A stretch of DNA of 23,053 nt from CAYWFP01 sp964457365 (GCA_964457365.1 CAYWFP010000065.1:1-23053); one strand, 5' to 3'. Numbered from the stretch's first letter, positions 7,209-15,333 are shown. A program made the numbers and translations. Notes: generated from the sequence alone by a model not told the origin.

Positions 7209-8021
7209 TCAACGCTTGTCGGGTTCGAACTCGGCGGGATCGGGGAAGGTGAATTCGTCGCGGTTGGTTTTCCACCATTGACGCCAGGCGTCGCGATCCG
7301 TGCCGAAGTCCTGCTGCAGCACGAGCGAACAGACCCATGCGGTCGCCTCGCCCTCGATGCGCTCGGTGGTGCGATTCATGATCGGAATATCCCAGATAGT
7401 GACGGCGGCGCCGTCGTTGGGGTGGGTGGTCACCCGGGTTCTGCTTTCGGTTTGGTCCAGCAGCGTGTCGAGGCTGTAGCGCGTGCGCACATGCCCCTGG
7501 CCGGCGATAGCCTCCAACTCCGCGTTGATCAGCGGCGGGACATACGACTTGTCGGCGATGGCGGCGATGGCGCGCGCGGCCTTGTACTTGGTCTCGGGGC
7601 TTCCCTTGGCCGCCTTGGCGATGACGTAGTCGCGCGCGTCGCGGCCGCCGCAGCGGCGCACCGCATCGACGGCGCGTTCGCGGGCGATCCCGTCCTCGTC
7701 GAAGACCGCGCGCATGGCCAGGGCGATACGCGCGTAGCGGTGGTCGATCTGCGCCAGCAGCGGGATGGCCGCCCGGCGCTCGTCCCGGGGGTGTGCCTTG
7801 AGGTTCTTGCACATGTAGAGGGCGGTTTCGCGCGGATGGGCGCGCAACCACGTGACGGTTTCTTCAAGCACGTCGATGTCCCGGTTGTCCAGACGCCGGA
7901 CATGCCGCTCCACCTCGCGCAGACTGGCCTTGCGGTCGTTGTCACCTCTATCGGGCCCGCCCGCGCGCGCAGCAAGAATCGACGCCGAAAGAAATACAGA
8001 CGCGATCAATATGGTCCGCAT
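7209..8021 (-). CDS. secreted HEAT-like repeat protein with C-terminal W..WW..N motif
   Basis: A 270-residue protein with an N-terminal signal peptide (MRTILIASVFLSASILAARA) and a helical body resembling HEAT/PBS-lyase-type repeats (about 30-190), such as the DARDYVIAKAAKG and KAARAIAAIADK helices. It ends in DAWRQWWKTNRDEF at residues 244-257, a motif that also closes the larger secreted protein encoded at 18789-20321. The function is unknown; such repeats usually mediate protein contacts. The start at 8021 has AAGGAGA 7 nt upstream and gives a clean signal peptide, whereas the frame open to 8102 would place basic residues before it. A likely promoter with an extended -10 box lies at 8062-8070. 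It is followed, after 48 nt, by the histidine kinase gene. Confidence 0.85.
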   Translation of the reverse strand: MRTILIASVFLSASILAARAGGPDRGDNDRKASLREVERHVRRLDNRDIDVLEETVTWLRAHPRETALYMCKNLKAHPRDERRAAIPLLAQIDHRYARIALAMRAVFDEDGIARERAVDAVRRCGGRDARDYVIAKAAKGSPETKYKAARAIAAIADKSYVPPLINAELEAIAGQGHVRTRYSLDTLLDQTESRTRVTTHPNDGAAVTIWDIPIMNRTTERIEGEATAWVCSLVLQQDFGTDRDAWRQWWKTNRDEFTFPDPAEFEPDKR

Positions 8022-8061
8022 TCGTCGTCTCCTTGGGCACAGACTAACCGTTTTCCCTTGC

Positions 8062-8070
8062 ACTATAACA
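8062..8070 (-). promoter_or_regulatory. extended -10 promoter element for the HEAT-like protein gene
   Basis: On the minus strand this reads TGTTATAGT, matching the extended -10 consensus TGnTATAAT in all but one base of the hexamer. It lies about 40 nt upstream of the start codon at 8021, in an AT-richer gap of 140 nt after gcvPA. No good -35 box is seen at 17 nt, which is common for extended -10 promoters. The remaining gap (8071-8161) shows no clear terminator for gcvPA. Confidence 0.5.
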
Positions 8071-8161
8071 GGCATTTCGCGGAAACGCCAGTGCGAAGCC
8101 ATAAAAAATAACCGTCGGCACTATTGTAAGCGAATGATATGTAATGTGTTGGGGCGATGGG

Positions 8162-9508
8162 TCAGTTCGCCAGCCATGCCCGCAGATTCTGCGCGTAGTT
8201 GTCGATATCGTGGCGGTGGTTGCATTCGGTCACGGCCACGATCAGACAGTCGTTGAGTTCGGGATACCAGCGGTTGAGGCGGATGCCGGGTTCGAAACGA
8301 TGTCCGCAGGCGCGGAAGAAATCCATCACGTCCTTGTCCAGTTTGAGGACGAATTCGTTGAAATGAGGACCGGCGAAGAGCGGTTCGGCTCCGTCGACGG
8401 CGCCGAGGATCCGGCGCGCGTAGGCGGCCTTCTGCAGGCAGAGGTCGGCGACCTCGCGGAAGCCGCGCTTGCCCATGACCGTCAGGTAGGCCAGCGCGTG
8501 CAGCGCGCAGAGCGCCTGGTTGGAGCAGATGTTGCTGGTGGCGCGCTCGCGCTTGATGTGCTGCTCGCGCGCCTGCAGCGTCAGGACGTAGCCGCGCAGT
8601 CCCTCCTGGTCGACGGTCTCGCCGACGATGCGCCCCGGCAGCCGCCGCAGCAGTTTCTGCCGGCAGGCGATGAAGCCGAGGTACGGCCCGCCGTAGCTCA
8701 GCGGCAGGCCCAGCGGCTGGCCTTCGCCGACGGCGATATCCGCGCCCATCTCGCCGGGGGTCTTGAGAATCCCCAGCGCGACGGGGTTGACCGCCATCAC
8801 CAACAGCGCTTTGCGCTTGTGGCAGGCGTCGGCCAGTTCGGCGTAGTCGGCGATGCGTCCGAAGAAGTCCGGGTACTGGACCACCACGGCGGCGGTGTCG
8901 TCGTCGATGGCTTCGCCGAAGGCGGCCGTGTTGCCGCCGGGGGCGGGGTCATAATCCAGTCGCTGCATGCGGAAGGTGGCGTTGCGGCCGTAGCTCTCGA
9001 GCACCTGACGATAATGCGGGTTGAGCGCGGTGTCGTAGATCACGCGATCACGTCGCGTCTGCAGCATGGCCATGACGCAGGCCTCGTAGACGGCGGTGCC
9101 GCCGTCGTAGAGGGAGGCGTTGCTGGCGTCGAGGCCGGTAATGCGGGCGATGGCGGTCTGGTACTCGAAGATCGCCTGGAGCATGCCCTGGGAGATCTCC
9201 GGCTGGTACGGCGTGTACGCGGTGACGAACTCGGAGCGGTCGACCATGTCCATCGCCGCCTGCGGGATGTGGTGGTTGTAGGCGCCGCCGCCGATGAAGT
9301 AATCGCCGCCGCGCAAGGGCGCGTGGTTGAGGGTTTCCAGATCCCGCAGGTGCTCGATAAGATCCAGTTCCGGCAGCGCCGGCGGCAGCGCGAGCGGCCG
9401 GTCGCGCAACGCCTCGGGGATGTCCCGGAAGAGCTCGTCCACGTCTGCCACGCCGATGGCGTCGAGCATGGCCTGCCGGTCGGCCGCGGTGTGCGGGATA
9501 TAACCCAT
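8162..9508 (-). CDS. gcvPA: glycine dehydrogenase (decarboxylating) subunit 1
   Basis: This is the N-terminal-half subunit of the split P protein of the glycine cleavage system. Together with the PLP-carrying subunit 2 it decarboxylates glycine and loads the aminomethyl group on lipoyl-GcvH. The 448-residue length is standard. Family blocks are clear: FIGGGAYNHHIP, TAYTPYQPEISQG, LQAIFEYQTAIA, NASLYDGGTA, GEGQPLGLPLSYGGPYLG and TSNICSNQALCAL. The ATG directly follows the gcvH stop with no gap, and GAGG within gcvH serves as ribosome binding site at 8 nt. The partner gcvPB, usually next in the operon, is missing: a promoter-bearing gap and an unrelated gene follow. The organism must encode subunit 2 elsewhere, or the system is incomplete. 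Confidence 0.96.
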   Translation of the reverse strand: MGYIPHTAADRQAMLDAIGVADVDELFRDIPEALRDRPLALPPALPELDLIEHLRDLETLNHAPLRGGDYFIGGGAYNHHIPQAAMDMVDRSEFVTAYTPYQPEISQGMLQAIFEYQTAIARITGLDASNASLYDGGTAVYEACVMAMLQTRRDRVIYDTALNPHYRQVLESYGRNATFRMQRLDYDPAPGGNTAAFGEAIDDDTAAVVVQYPDFFGRIADYAELADACHKRKALLVMAVNPVALGILKTPGEMGADIAVGEGQPLGLPLSYGGPYLGFIACRQKLLRRLPGRIVGETVDQEGLRGYVLTLQAREQHIKRERATSNICSNQALCALHALAYLTVMGKRGFREVADLCLQKAAYARRILGAVDGAEPLFAGPHFNEFVLKLDKDVMDFFRACGHRFEPGIRLNRWYPELNDCLIVAVTECNHRHDIDNYAQNLRAWLAN

Positions 9509-9907
9509 TCAGTCGTCCTCGCCTTCCTCGGCGAGAAAAACCTCGTACTGCTCGGCCGTCATCAATGACTCGATCTCCTCGGGCTTGCTGACCTCGATCT
9601 TGCAGATCCAGCCCGCGCCGTAGGGATCGCTGTTGATCGCGCCCGGCTCGTCCTCGAGCTCGGTGTTCAGTTCCAGGATGTTGCCGGTGATGGGACTGAA
9701 GACCGGGCTGGCGGCCTTGACCGACTCGATCTGGGCGATTTCGTCGCCGGCGTTGAACTCGGCGTCGTCTTCCGGGAGTTCGACGAAGGTGATATCGCCC
9801 AGTTCGCTCTGGGCGTAATCGGTAATCCCGATCGCCGCCACCGAATCCTCGACCAGCACCCATTCGTGGTCTTTGGTATAGTGTAAATCGTTGGGTACCT
9901 TGCTCAT
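9509..9907 (-). CDS. gcvH: glycine cleavage system H protein
   Basis: GcvH is the lipoylated shuttle that carries the aminomethyl intermediate between the P, T and L proteins. The 132-residue sequence has the usual beginning (YTKDHEWV, residues 10-17), GITDYAQSELGDI (27-39), the lipoyl attachment site IESVKAASPVFSPITG with K64, and DPYGAGWICKIE near the C-terminus. The ATG follows a purine-rich stretch (GGGGGGAAAGG on the minus strand). It is preceded by its own promoter candidate at 9972-9999, so gcvH-gcvPA can be expressed separately from gcvT. It abuts gcvPA with no intergenic base. Confidence 0.97.
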   Translation of the reverse strand: MSKVPNDLHYTKDHEWVLVEDSVAAIGITDYAQSELGDITFVELPEDDAEFNAGDEIAQIESVKAASPVFSPITGNILELNTELEDEPGAINSDPYGAGWICKIEVSKPEEIESLMTAEQYEVFLAEEGEDD

Positions 9908-9971
9908 CCTTTCCCCCCGAAGGCGAAAGCCAATTGCGTTTATGCGGATCGTGTCAGTGGCAACGGGTTTT

Positions 9972-9999
9972 ACTCTACGCTTGCCAAATACGTTGTCAA
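9972..9999 (-). promoter_or_regulatory. sigma70-type promoter for gcvH-gcvPA
   Basis: Reading the minus strand, a perfect TTGACA (-35, 9994-9999) is followed after 16 nt by TAGAGT (-10, 9972-9977, four of six consensus bases). The expected transcription start is about 55-60 nt before the gcvH ATG. It lies in the 101-nt gap between gcvT and gcvH. The leader is too short for a full glycine riboswitch, and I see none. Confidence 0.6.
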
Positions 10000-10008
10000 A
10001 ACATTTTT

Positions 10009-11130
10009 TTAACCGTCGGGAGCGCTTTTCGTCCGCAGCGACGGAGTGCTGTAAAACGGTAGCTCAACGACGGTTGCGGGTGCGCTCCTGCCGCGGATCT
10101 CGACTTCGACGGCGGTGCCGGGCGCGGCCGCCGCGGGCGCCAGATACGCCAGGGCGATGCTGCCGCCTACCGTCGGTGCGGGAGAGCCGGAGGTGACGCG
10201 ACCGACGGTTTCGCCGTCTCGCAGAACGGCGAATCCCTCCCGCGGCACGCGCTTGCCTTCGAGTCGCAGCCCGACCAGCGTTTCCTTCGGCCCTTCATTC
10301 GCGGCGGTCTGCAGCGCCTCCTTGCCCGGAAAGTCCTCGGGTTTGTCCAGCGCGACGAATTTGGCGAAGCCGGCCTGGATGGGATTGGTCGTGCGGTCGA
10401 GCTCGTGGCCGTAGAGCGGCAGCCCCGCTTCGAGACGCAGAGTGTCGCGCGCGCCGAGGCCGCACGGGTGCAACTCCAGCGAATCGCCTTCGTCCAGCAG
10501 CGTGTCCCACAAGTCGCCTACGCGGTCGGCCGGCAGAAAAAGTTCCACGCCCGGCTCGCCGGTATAACCCGAGCGGCTGAGCAAAACCGGCGCGTCGTCC
10601 CATTCGTGTTCGGCGAAGCCGAAGAACGGCAGAGCGCGGAAGTCGACCTTCAATACTCGCAGGACGACCTCGTGGGCGGCGGGGCCCTGGACGTCGAGTT
10701 TGCCGGTGGCGTCGGAGGCGTTTTCAAGGCCGGCCTCCGCCGGCAGGTACTGCTGCAGGTGGGCGAAATCGCCCTCGATGTCGCCGGCGTTGACGCAGAT
10801 CAGCGCCTGATCGTCGGCGCGGAGGAAGACCACCGCGTCGTCGACCACCCCGCCGTCGGCGGCGGTGAGAAATGTGTAGCGCGCGCGGCCGGTCTTGAGG
10901 TTGCGCACCGCACACGGCAGCATCCTGTCCAGCGCCGCGCGGACGTCCGGCGCCTTGAGTATGAATTCGCCCATGTGACAGGTGTCGAAGAGTCCGGCGA
11001 CGGCACGGGTGGCGGCATGTTCGGAGAGGATGCCGGTGGGGTACTGTACCGGCATGTCCCAGCCGCCGAAATCGACCATGCGCGCGCCGAGCGCGAGGTG
11101 GCGGTCGTAGAGGGGAGTGCGATTGCCCAT
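10009..11130 (-). CDS. gcvT: glycine cleavage system T protein (aminomethyltransferase)
   Basis: GcvT releases ammonia from aminomethyl-lipoyl-GcvH and transfers the one-carbon unit to tetrahydrofolate, giving 5,10-methylene-THF. The 373-residue protein has the family blocks MVDFGGWDMPVQY (18-30), FDTCHMGEF (48-56), the catalytic acid region DGGVVDDAVVF (D97/D98), SRSGYTGEPGVELF, LRLEAGLPLYGHELD and TNPIQAGFAKFV. The start at 11130 has AAAGGA at about 6 nt and overlaps the stop of the SGNH-like gene by one base (TAATG). It therefore sits at the end of a long transcription unit whose upstream members are unrelated to glycine metabolism, while gcvH and gcvPA downstream have their own promoter. 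Confidence 0.96.
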   Translation of the reverse strand: MGNRTPLYDRHLALGARMVDFGGWDMPVQYPTGILSEHAATRAVAGLFDTCHMGEFILKAPDVRAALDRMLPCAVRNLKTGRARYTFLTAADGGVVDDAVVFLRADDQALICVNAGDIEGDFAHLQQYLPAEAGLENASDATGKLDVQGPAAHEVVLRVLKVDFRALPFFGFAEHEWDDAPVLLSRSGYTGEPGVELFLPADRVGDLWDTLLDEGDSLELHPCGLGARDTLRLEAGLPLYGHELDRTTNPIQAGFAKFVALDKPEDFPGKEALQTAANEGPKETLVGLRLEGKRVPREGFAVLRDGETVGRVTSGSPAPTVGGSIALAYLAPAAAAPGTAVEVEIRGRSAPATVVELPFYSTPSLRTKSAPDG

Positions 11131-12362
11131 TACGGTCCTTTCTGATTCGGCGCGCCGCGTTCCTGGCGCGGACGCATGCGCGAGACGATACAAAGCCAGA
11201 TCCACGCCAGCGCGGCCAGCAGGAACGGCACGAGCCCCAGAACCAGCGGGTGCGGCCAGCGCCGCAGACGCGCGGTGCGGACGAGGTCCTTGCCGATCAA
11301 CCGCTGCGCCAGCGAACCGGGGTAGCGCTCCTCCCAGCCGCGCATCACGCGCCGCACCGCGGGCGTGGCGGTTTCGTGCAGATACGCGAAACGGTCGCGC
11401 GCGACGTCGGCGATGGCTTCGGCGTAGGTTTCGCGCTGCCGGGGTGCGGCCGGATACGGAGGCGGAGTGGCCAGGACGATCGCCGGTGCCGGGCCGCCGC
11501 CGGGGCGCTCGAAGACCGCGCAGACGGCCTGCAGCGCCAACTCGAAATCGCGCAGCGGGGTGCCGAGTTCGATATCGCAGGTGCCGGGGTAGACGATGAC
11601 CACGCTCGGATTGTCGTTCCGCGCGACGAAGGCCGAGAGCAGGAGGTGATAGACCGAGGGCGCTTCCGGCGGGCAGTAGAGCGCGCCGCTGCCGAAACGG
11701 GCGCAGAAGAAGCGGCCGTACTCGCCGGAGCCGCAGCGCGAGCCCAGCAGCAGCATCGGCGCGACGCTCGCCCGCGTCACCCGCCGCAGCTCGTTGAGGG
11801 GCAGCCAGCGGCGCTGCCGGCTCGGGTCGGCCCGCGGCAGCATGAATATCACGCGGTTGCCGTCCTTGTCGAAGAACTGCCGCTCGTTGACGTGGCAGGT
11901 ATCGGCGAAGGCGTGCTGGACGTGGAGAATGCGGACGCGTTCGATTGCCGGCGCCTCCCCGGGCGCGGCGAGCGCGAAGACCAACTCGTCGTCGTGACCG
12001 AGCGGGCCGAAGTCGGCCTCGAAGATCACCGTCTCGGTCTGCTCGAAGTCGGCCGGAATCCGGACTGGACGCGCCGGCAGGTCGGTTGCGCCGATGCGGA
12101 TGGCCAGCGTCGTCTCGTCGTAGCCGCGCCAGTGGCGTACCCGCCGCTCGGGCGGGCCGACGACGCGCCCGGCCCGGAACGAGAGCGGCATGCGGTCGTC
12201 CTCGAAGACGAAGGTCGGCAAGGTCTCGAGCAGCAGACGGACGCTGGCCGGTTTACCCTTCGCTTCATCCGCTTCATTCGCTTCTTCTCCCGCCTTCTCG
12301 TCGTCGCCGGCGTAGACCGGTACGGTGCAGAGCAGCAGCAGCAGCCAGGCCGACCGTTTCAC
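11130..12362 (-). CDS. exported SGNH-like protein with C-terminal membrane anchor
   Basis: A 410-residue protein with an N-terminal signal peptide (about 1-18), a Glu/Ala-rich spacer, a probable beta-sandwich region (about 45-150), an SGNH-like alpha/beta region (about 200-335) and a C-terminal membrane helix (about 372-394) followed by a basic tail. SGNH likeness rests on LLLGSRCGSGEY (block I position), VVIVYPGTCD (block III position, 254-263) and AIVLATPPPYP. The usual GDS and GxND residues are not preserved, so catalysis is doubtful. The GTG start at 12362 overlaps the glycosyltransferase stop (GTGA) and has GGGAGG 6-7 nt upstream. Coupling to a polysaccharide-type glycosyltransferase suggests a role in glycan modification or export, by analogy with SGNH-fold O-acetylation proteins; this is inference. 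Confidence 0.65.
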   Translation of the reverse strand: MKRSAWLLLLLCTVPVYAGDDEKAGEEANEADEAKGKPASVRLLLETLPTFVFEDDRMPLSFRAGRVVGPPERRVRHWRGYDETTLAIRIGATDLPARPVRIPADFEQTETVIFEADFGPLGHDDELVFALAAPGEAPAIERVRILHVQHAFADTCHVNERQFFDKDGNRVIFMLPRADPSRQRRWLPLNELRRVTRASVAPMLLLGSRCGSGEYGRFFCARFGSGALYCPPEAPSVYHLLLSAFVARNDNPSVVIVYPGTCDIELGTPLRDFELALQAVCAVFERPGGGPAPAIVLATPPPYPAAPRQRETYAEAIADVARDRFAYLHETATPAVRRVMRGWEERYPGSLAQRLIGKDLVRTARLRRWPHPLVLGLVPFLLAALAWIWLCIVSRMRPRQERGAPNQKGP

Positions 12363-13888
12363 GAGGTGCCTCCCGAGGGTGCCGGCGCGCGCTTCTTCTT
12401 CGGCGTGAGGCCGTGGGTGGTCTTTTCCCAGTAGAACGGGCGCGAGAAGAGCTGGAAGAAACCTTTCCACGCGGCGATGGAGATCAGGATCCAGTACAGC
12501 GGCGACAGGAGCGCCAGCGGCAGGAGCCCCCACAAGCGCCGCTTCACGCAGGCGATCAGGTTTACCAGGACGAAGAGCGCGTTGGCCGCCAGCAGCGCCA
12601 CCGCCGCCCAGTAGAAGACGTGCGAGAACAGGCTCCAGAGCGTCAGCGGGCTTTCGGGCAGGTCGCTGACGCGGTCGTTGTAGATCAGCCGCCACGGCGA
12701 GGGCGTCAGCGCCAGCGCGTGCCCGCCGTAGAGGCCGAGGTAGACCAGGCCGACGGCCCAGAAGAACGGATTCAAGAGCAGCGTCGCCGAGAGGCCGCCG
12801 ACGGTGAGCAGAAAGCTCAGGTATCCCTTGGGCCCCAGTTCACGCAAGGCCGCGGTGTGGCTGCGCGTATGCGCCAGGTGGGTCTGGATATAGCCCTTGA
12901 CCCAGCGCGAGCGCTGGCGCAGCCAGTTGCCGATTTGCGAGTTGGCCTCCTCCCAGGTGGTCGAATCGAGCGTCATGGTGCGAAAGCCGTAGCGATGCAG
13001 CCGGATGCCCAGGTCGCAGTCCTCGGTCAGGTTGTACGGATCCCACCCTTCCAGCTCCTGCAACACCTTGGTGCGGAAATGGTTCGACGTGCCGCCCAGG
13101 GGGATCGGCACGTCCAGCGCGTGCAGCCCCGGCAGGTACAAATCGAACCAGGCGCTGTATTCGAGAGTGAACCAGCGCGTCAGTATGTTCTGGAAGGCGT
13201 TGTAATAATTCAGCTTCGCCTGCAGGCAGATCACCCGCTCGGGCACCTTCGCGAAGGCGGCGACGGCTTTCTTGAGCTGATCGGGCTCGGGCCGATCCTC
13301 GGCGTCGTAGATGACGACGTACTCGCCCTCGGCGTAGCGCAGGCCGTGATTGCAGGCCTTGGGCTTGGTCTTGGGCTTGGCGTCGGCGACGACGATGACG
13401 TCGAGGCGCGCGAGCATCTCGATGCGGCGGCAGGCGCGGATGGTGGCCGTGTCGTCCTGCTCCAGCAGCAGCTTGACGTCGAGCTTCTCCGGCGGGTAGT
13501 CGAGCCGGTTGAGCGCGCGGATCAGCTTCCGCGCGATGTTGGCTTCCTTGTACAGCGGCACGAGGATGGTGTAGACCGGTAGGTCTTCGTCGTTCAGCGC
13601 GGCGATCTCCTCTTTCGATACGCGCATCTCCGGGCGGAAGGCCAGCGAGATCAGCACCGTCAACAGGCGGTAGGCGATGATCAGCACGTACATGGCGCTC
13701 AGGGCGAAGAGCCCGGCGGCGATGAAGAGCTTCCAGTCGTAGCAGAAGAACGCCAGCAGCGCCGCGAGGATGATCTGCTCCCGCAGCAACTGGGTGCCGG
13801 TGACGGTGACCGCGGCGCAACGGGGCGCGTGCGCCTCGACGAAAGCGCGGACGGTCGGATCGGAGTGAAGGTGGAGGTGCTTGCTCAA
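12359..13888 (-). CDS. membrane family 2 glycosyltransferase, cellulose synthase-like
   Basis: A processive-type GT2 enzyme of about 509 residues that would polymerise or transfer sugars from nucleotide-sugars at the inner membrane. Two N-terminal membrane helices (about 38-82) precede a catalytic domain with LVPLYKEANI, LLLEQDD (about 140-146), DAED (195-198), the acceptor-site TED (288-290) and the QRSRW motif (325-329), followed by about four membrane helices. These are the D,D,D,Q..RW residues of CesA-like enzymes. No PilZ domain is present. The start is uncertain: the frame opens at a TTG at 13972 without a ribosome binding site, while an internal TTG at 13888 has GGAGAG upstream, and I prefer the latter. 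It lies 87 nt after the esterase gene and overlaps the SGNH-like gene by 4 nt. The product is unknown. Confidence 0.85.
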   Translation of the reverse strand: MSKHLHLHSDPTVRAFVEAHAPRCAAVTVTGTQLLREQIILAALLAFFCYDWKLFIAAGLFALSAMYVLIIAYRLLTVLISLAFRPEMRVSKEEIAALNDEDLPVYTILVPLYKEANIARKLIRALNRLDYPPEKLDVKLLLEQDDTATIRACRRIEMLARLDVIVVADAKPKTKPKACNHGLRYAEGEYVVIYDAEDRPEPDQLKKAVAAFAKVPERVICLQAKLNYYNAFQNILTRWFTLEYSAWFDLYLPGLHALDVPIPLGGTSNHFRTKVLQELEGWDPYNLTEDCDLGIRLHRYGFRTMTLDSTTWEEANSQIGNWLRQRSRWVKGYIQTHLAHTRSHTAALRELGPKGYLSFLLTVGGLSATLLLNPFFWAVGLVYLGLYGGHALALTPSPWRLIYNDRVSDLPESPLTLWSLFSHVFYWAAVALLAANALFVLVNLIACVKRRLWGLLPLALLSPLYWILISIAAWKGFFQLFSRPFYWEKTTHGLTPKKKRAPAPSGGTS

Positions 13889-13975
13889 GAGGCGTCTCTC
13901 CGGTGACCGCGGTCCGCGCCGCCCCGGGCGGGACGGATTCCCAATGGTACGCGAGAAGTCGCGGTCTGACAAGGC

Positions 13976-14773
13976 TTAACCGGATTCGGTCGATTCCGGC
14001 AGCGGCAGCCAGGCGAGGACGTCCCGGATCGTCTCGTCCCAGTAGTCCCAGCCGTGGCCGCCCGGGCCTTCGGCGTAGGTGAAGTCCAGCGGCAGCGCCT
14101 GCGCGAAGTCGCGAAAGCGGATATTCATCTCGTAGAGATAATCCTCGGTGCCGCAGCATTGATACAGCTTCGCCTTCGGGCCGTCGCTTTCGGCCATGAC
14201 GCGGGTAGTGGCGAAGAGGTCGTTCTCCGCGCCGCGCAACTGCTCGAGAGGGCCGAAGATGTTCTCCATCTCGCGCGCGCCGAGGTTGTCGCGCTGCTGG
14301 TACAGGGACGCCATGTCGGCGGCGCCCGAGAGGCTCGCGCCCGCGCAGAACGTCCCGGGGTTGCGCGTGGCCAGCAGGAACGCCCCGTACCCGCCCATCG
14401 AGAGGCCGGCGACGTAATTCTCCTCCCGTGCATCGCTCAGCGGGAAGAATCGTTGCGCGATGGACGGCACCTCCTCGGCGATGTGGGTGAAGTAACGGTA
14501 GCCGCGCTGCGCGTCGACGTAGAAGCCGCGGTGGGTGGTGGGCATGACCACCGCCAGCCCCAGCGGCTCGACGTAGCGCTCGATCGAGGTGCGCCGCGTC
14601 CAGGCCGACTCGTCGTCGCTGAGGCCGTGCAGGAGGTACAGCGTCGGAAAGCTGTCGCGCTCGACGATGCCGGCGGTGCCGATCTGCCGCTGCGCCTTCT
14701 GCGGCAGGATCACCTTCATCGAGGTGTGCATGCCCAGAACGTCGGAGAAGTAGTCGCAGTGGATAAGGGCCAT
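13976..14773 (-). CDS. alpha/beta-hydrolase esterase of the esterase D / tributyrin esterase type
   Basis: A 265-residue protein of the putative esterase family that includes esterase D/S-formylglutathione hydrolase and lactococcal tributyrin esterase (EstA). The triad is visible: nucleophile S125 in GLSMGGYG, D211 in CGTEDYLY and H240 in GGHGWDYWD. The oxyanion region YLLHGLSDD (46-54) is also typical. No signal peptide is seen, so it should be cytosolic. Its ATG overlaps the stop of the BamE-like gene by one base (TGATG). Being upstream of a glycosyltransferase gene, it may act on acyl groups of a glycan precursor, but a housekeeping short-chain ester hydrolase is equally possible. Confidence 0.9.
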   Translation of the reverse strand: MALIHCDYFSDVLGMHTSMKVILPQKAQRQIGTAGIVERDSFPTLYLLHGLSDDESAWTRRTSIERYVEPLGLAVVMPTTHRGFYVDAQRGYRYFTHIAEEVPSIAQRFFPLSDAREENYVAGLSMGGYGAFLLATRNPGTFCAGASLSGAADMASLYQQRDNLGAREMENIFGPLEQLRGAENDLFATTRVMAESDGPKAKLYQCCGTEDYLYEMNIRFRDFAQALPLDFTYAEGPGGHGWDYWDETIRDVLAWLPLPESTESG

Positions 14774-15329
14774 CAGGGTTCCTCCGGCATGGGGGACGGT
14801 TCGTAAAGGTAGAATGAATCGACCACTCTTTGATTGTGATCAAATGAAATTAGCCTATGGAACATCCATGTCTCCTGGGGGGCATATACAAGATCATGTG
14901 GAATCATATAGACTAATGACTTCGGTGAGAATTCGACATTGATATAGGGGCGATGTGTCTTGAATTTCAGGGAATTGTTCAAATAGGGGGATCGGTATAT
15001 GAAGTGACAAATCGGATCGCGCACAAAATGTTTCATCGGGTCAAGCTGAATCGTGTGGTCCGGCTTGCCCAATATTCTCTCAACTTCCGAGCGAGACATT
15101 CCCTCCTCGACGCGCTTCCATCGGCTTTCGAAAATGGTCTGCTTTCCGTATTGCTCGTACACGACCAACAGTATCGGCAACAAAGCCAGCGCCGGCAGCC
15201 AGTACCTCGCCCAGCGACGCCTGCAGGCATACGTTTTCGCGAGCAGCGGCAGATAGAGCGCCGACCAGAGGATCAGGATGCCCAGCAGATGCCCGGCGAT
15301 GAGGTGCCAGTTGGTCGATGAAGCGACAA

Positions 15330-15333
<4 letters not shown>
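14773..15333 (-). CDS. two-helix membrane protein with BamE/SmpA-like domain
   Basis: A 186-residue protein with two membrane helices (about 11-32 and 44-60) and a soluble part beginning with FESRWKRVEEGMSRSEVERILGKPD (approximately 68-92). That pattern (eGMs..eV..iLGkPd) is typical of the SmpA/OmlA (BamE-like) fold, which is found in the outer-membrane assembly subunit BamE but also in many unrelated envelope proteins. It lacks a lipobox, so it is not BamE itself. Its ATG overlaps the mutS stop (ATGA, 15330-15333). Base composition is strikingly lower in GC than the flanks over about 14800-15060, which hints at recent acquisition of this gene. The rest of the sequence (many Tyr, His and Phe) is not recognised. 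Confidence 0.65.
14800..15060. other. locally AT-rich segment inside the BamE-like gene
   Basis: The sequence here is clearly poorer in GC than its surroundings. For example, 14881-14940 contains 22 G or C in 60 bases, while flanking genes are strongly GC-rich. It covers most of the 3' two thirds of the coding region at 14773-15333. Possible reasons are horizontal transfer of that gene or relaxed codon use. No insertion-sequence ends or direct repeats are seen at its borders. Confidence 0.7.

Noticed and set aside
8085..8125. AGTGC/GCACT inverted repeat after gcvPA as terminator
   Set aside because: The stem is only five pairs with a loop of about 23 nt, and the T-run lies within the loop rather than after the stem.
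9908..10008. Glycine riboswitch before gcvH
   Set aside because: The leader after the likely transcription start is about 55-60 nt, too short for the aptamer, and no glycine-aptamer core was seen. Upstream of gcvT the sequence is coding.
10001..10012. T-run near the gcvT end as a terminator
   Set aside because: On the transcribed minus strand the run is A-rich (TTAAAAAAATG) with no preceding hairpin, so it cannot act as an intrinsic terminator for gcvT.
13889..13972. Upstream TTG start for the glycosyltransferase
   Set aside because: No ribosome binding site precedes it and the added residues are Arg/Pro-rich without conservation that I can recognise. The TTG at 13888 has GGAGAG upstream.
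12840..14843. Long minus-strand frame across the esterase and glycosyltransferase
   Set aside because: It is a frame-shifted shadow of two well-supported genes with triads and GT2 motifs, and its translation is low-complexity Arg/Pro/Ala-rich.
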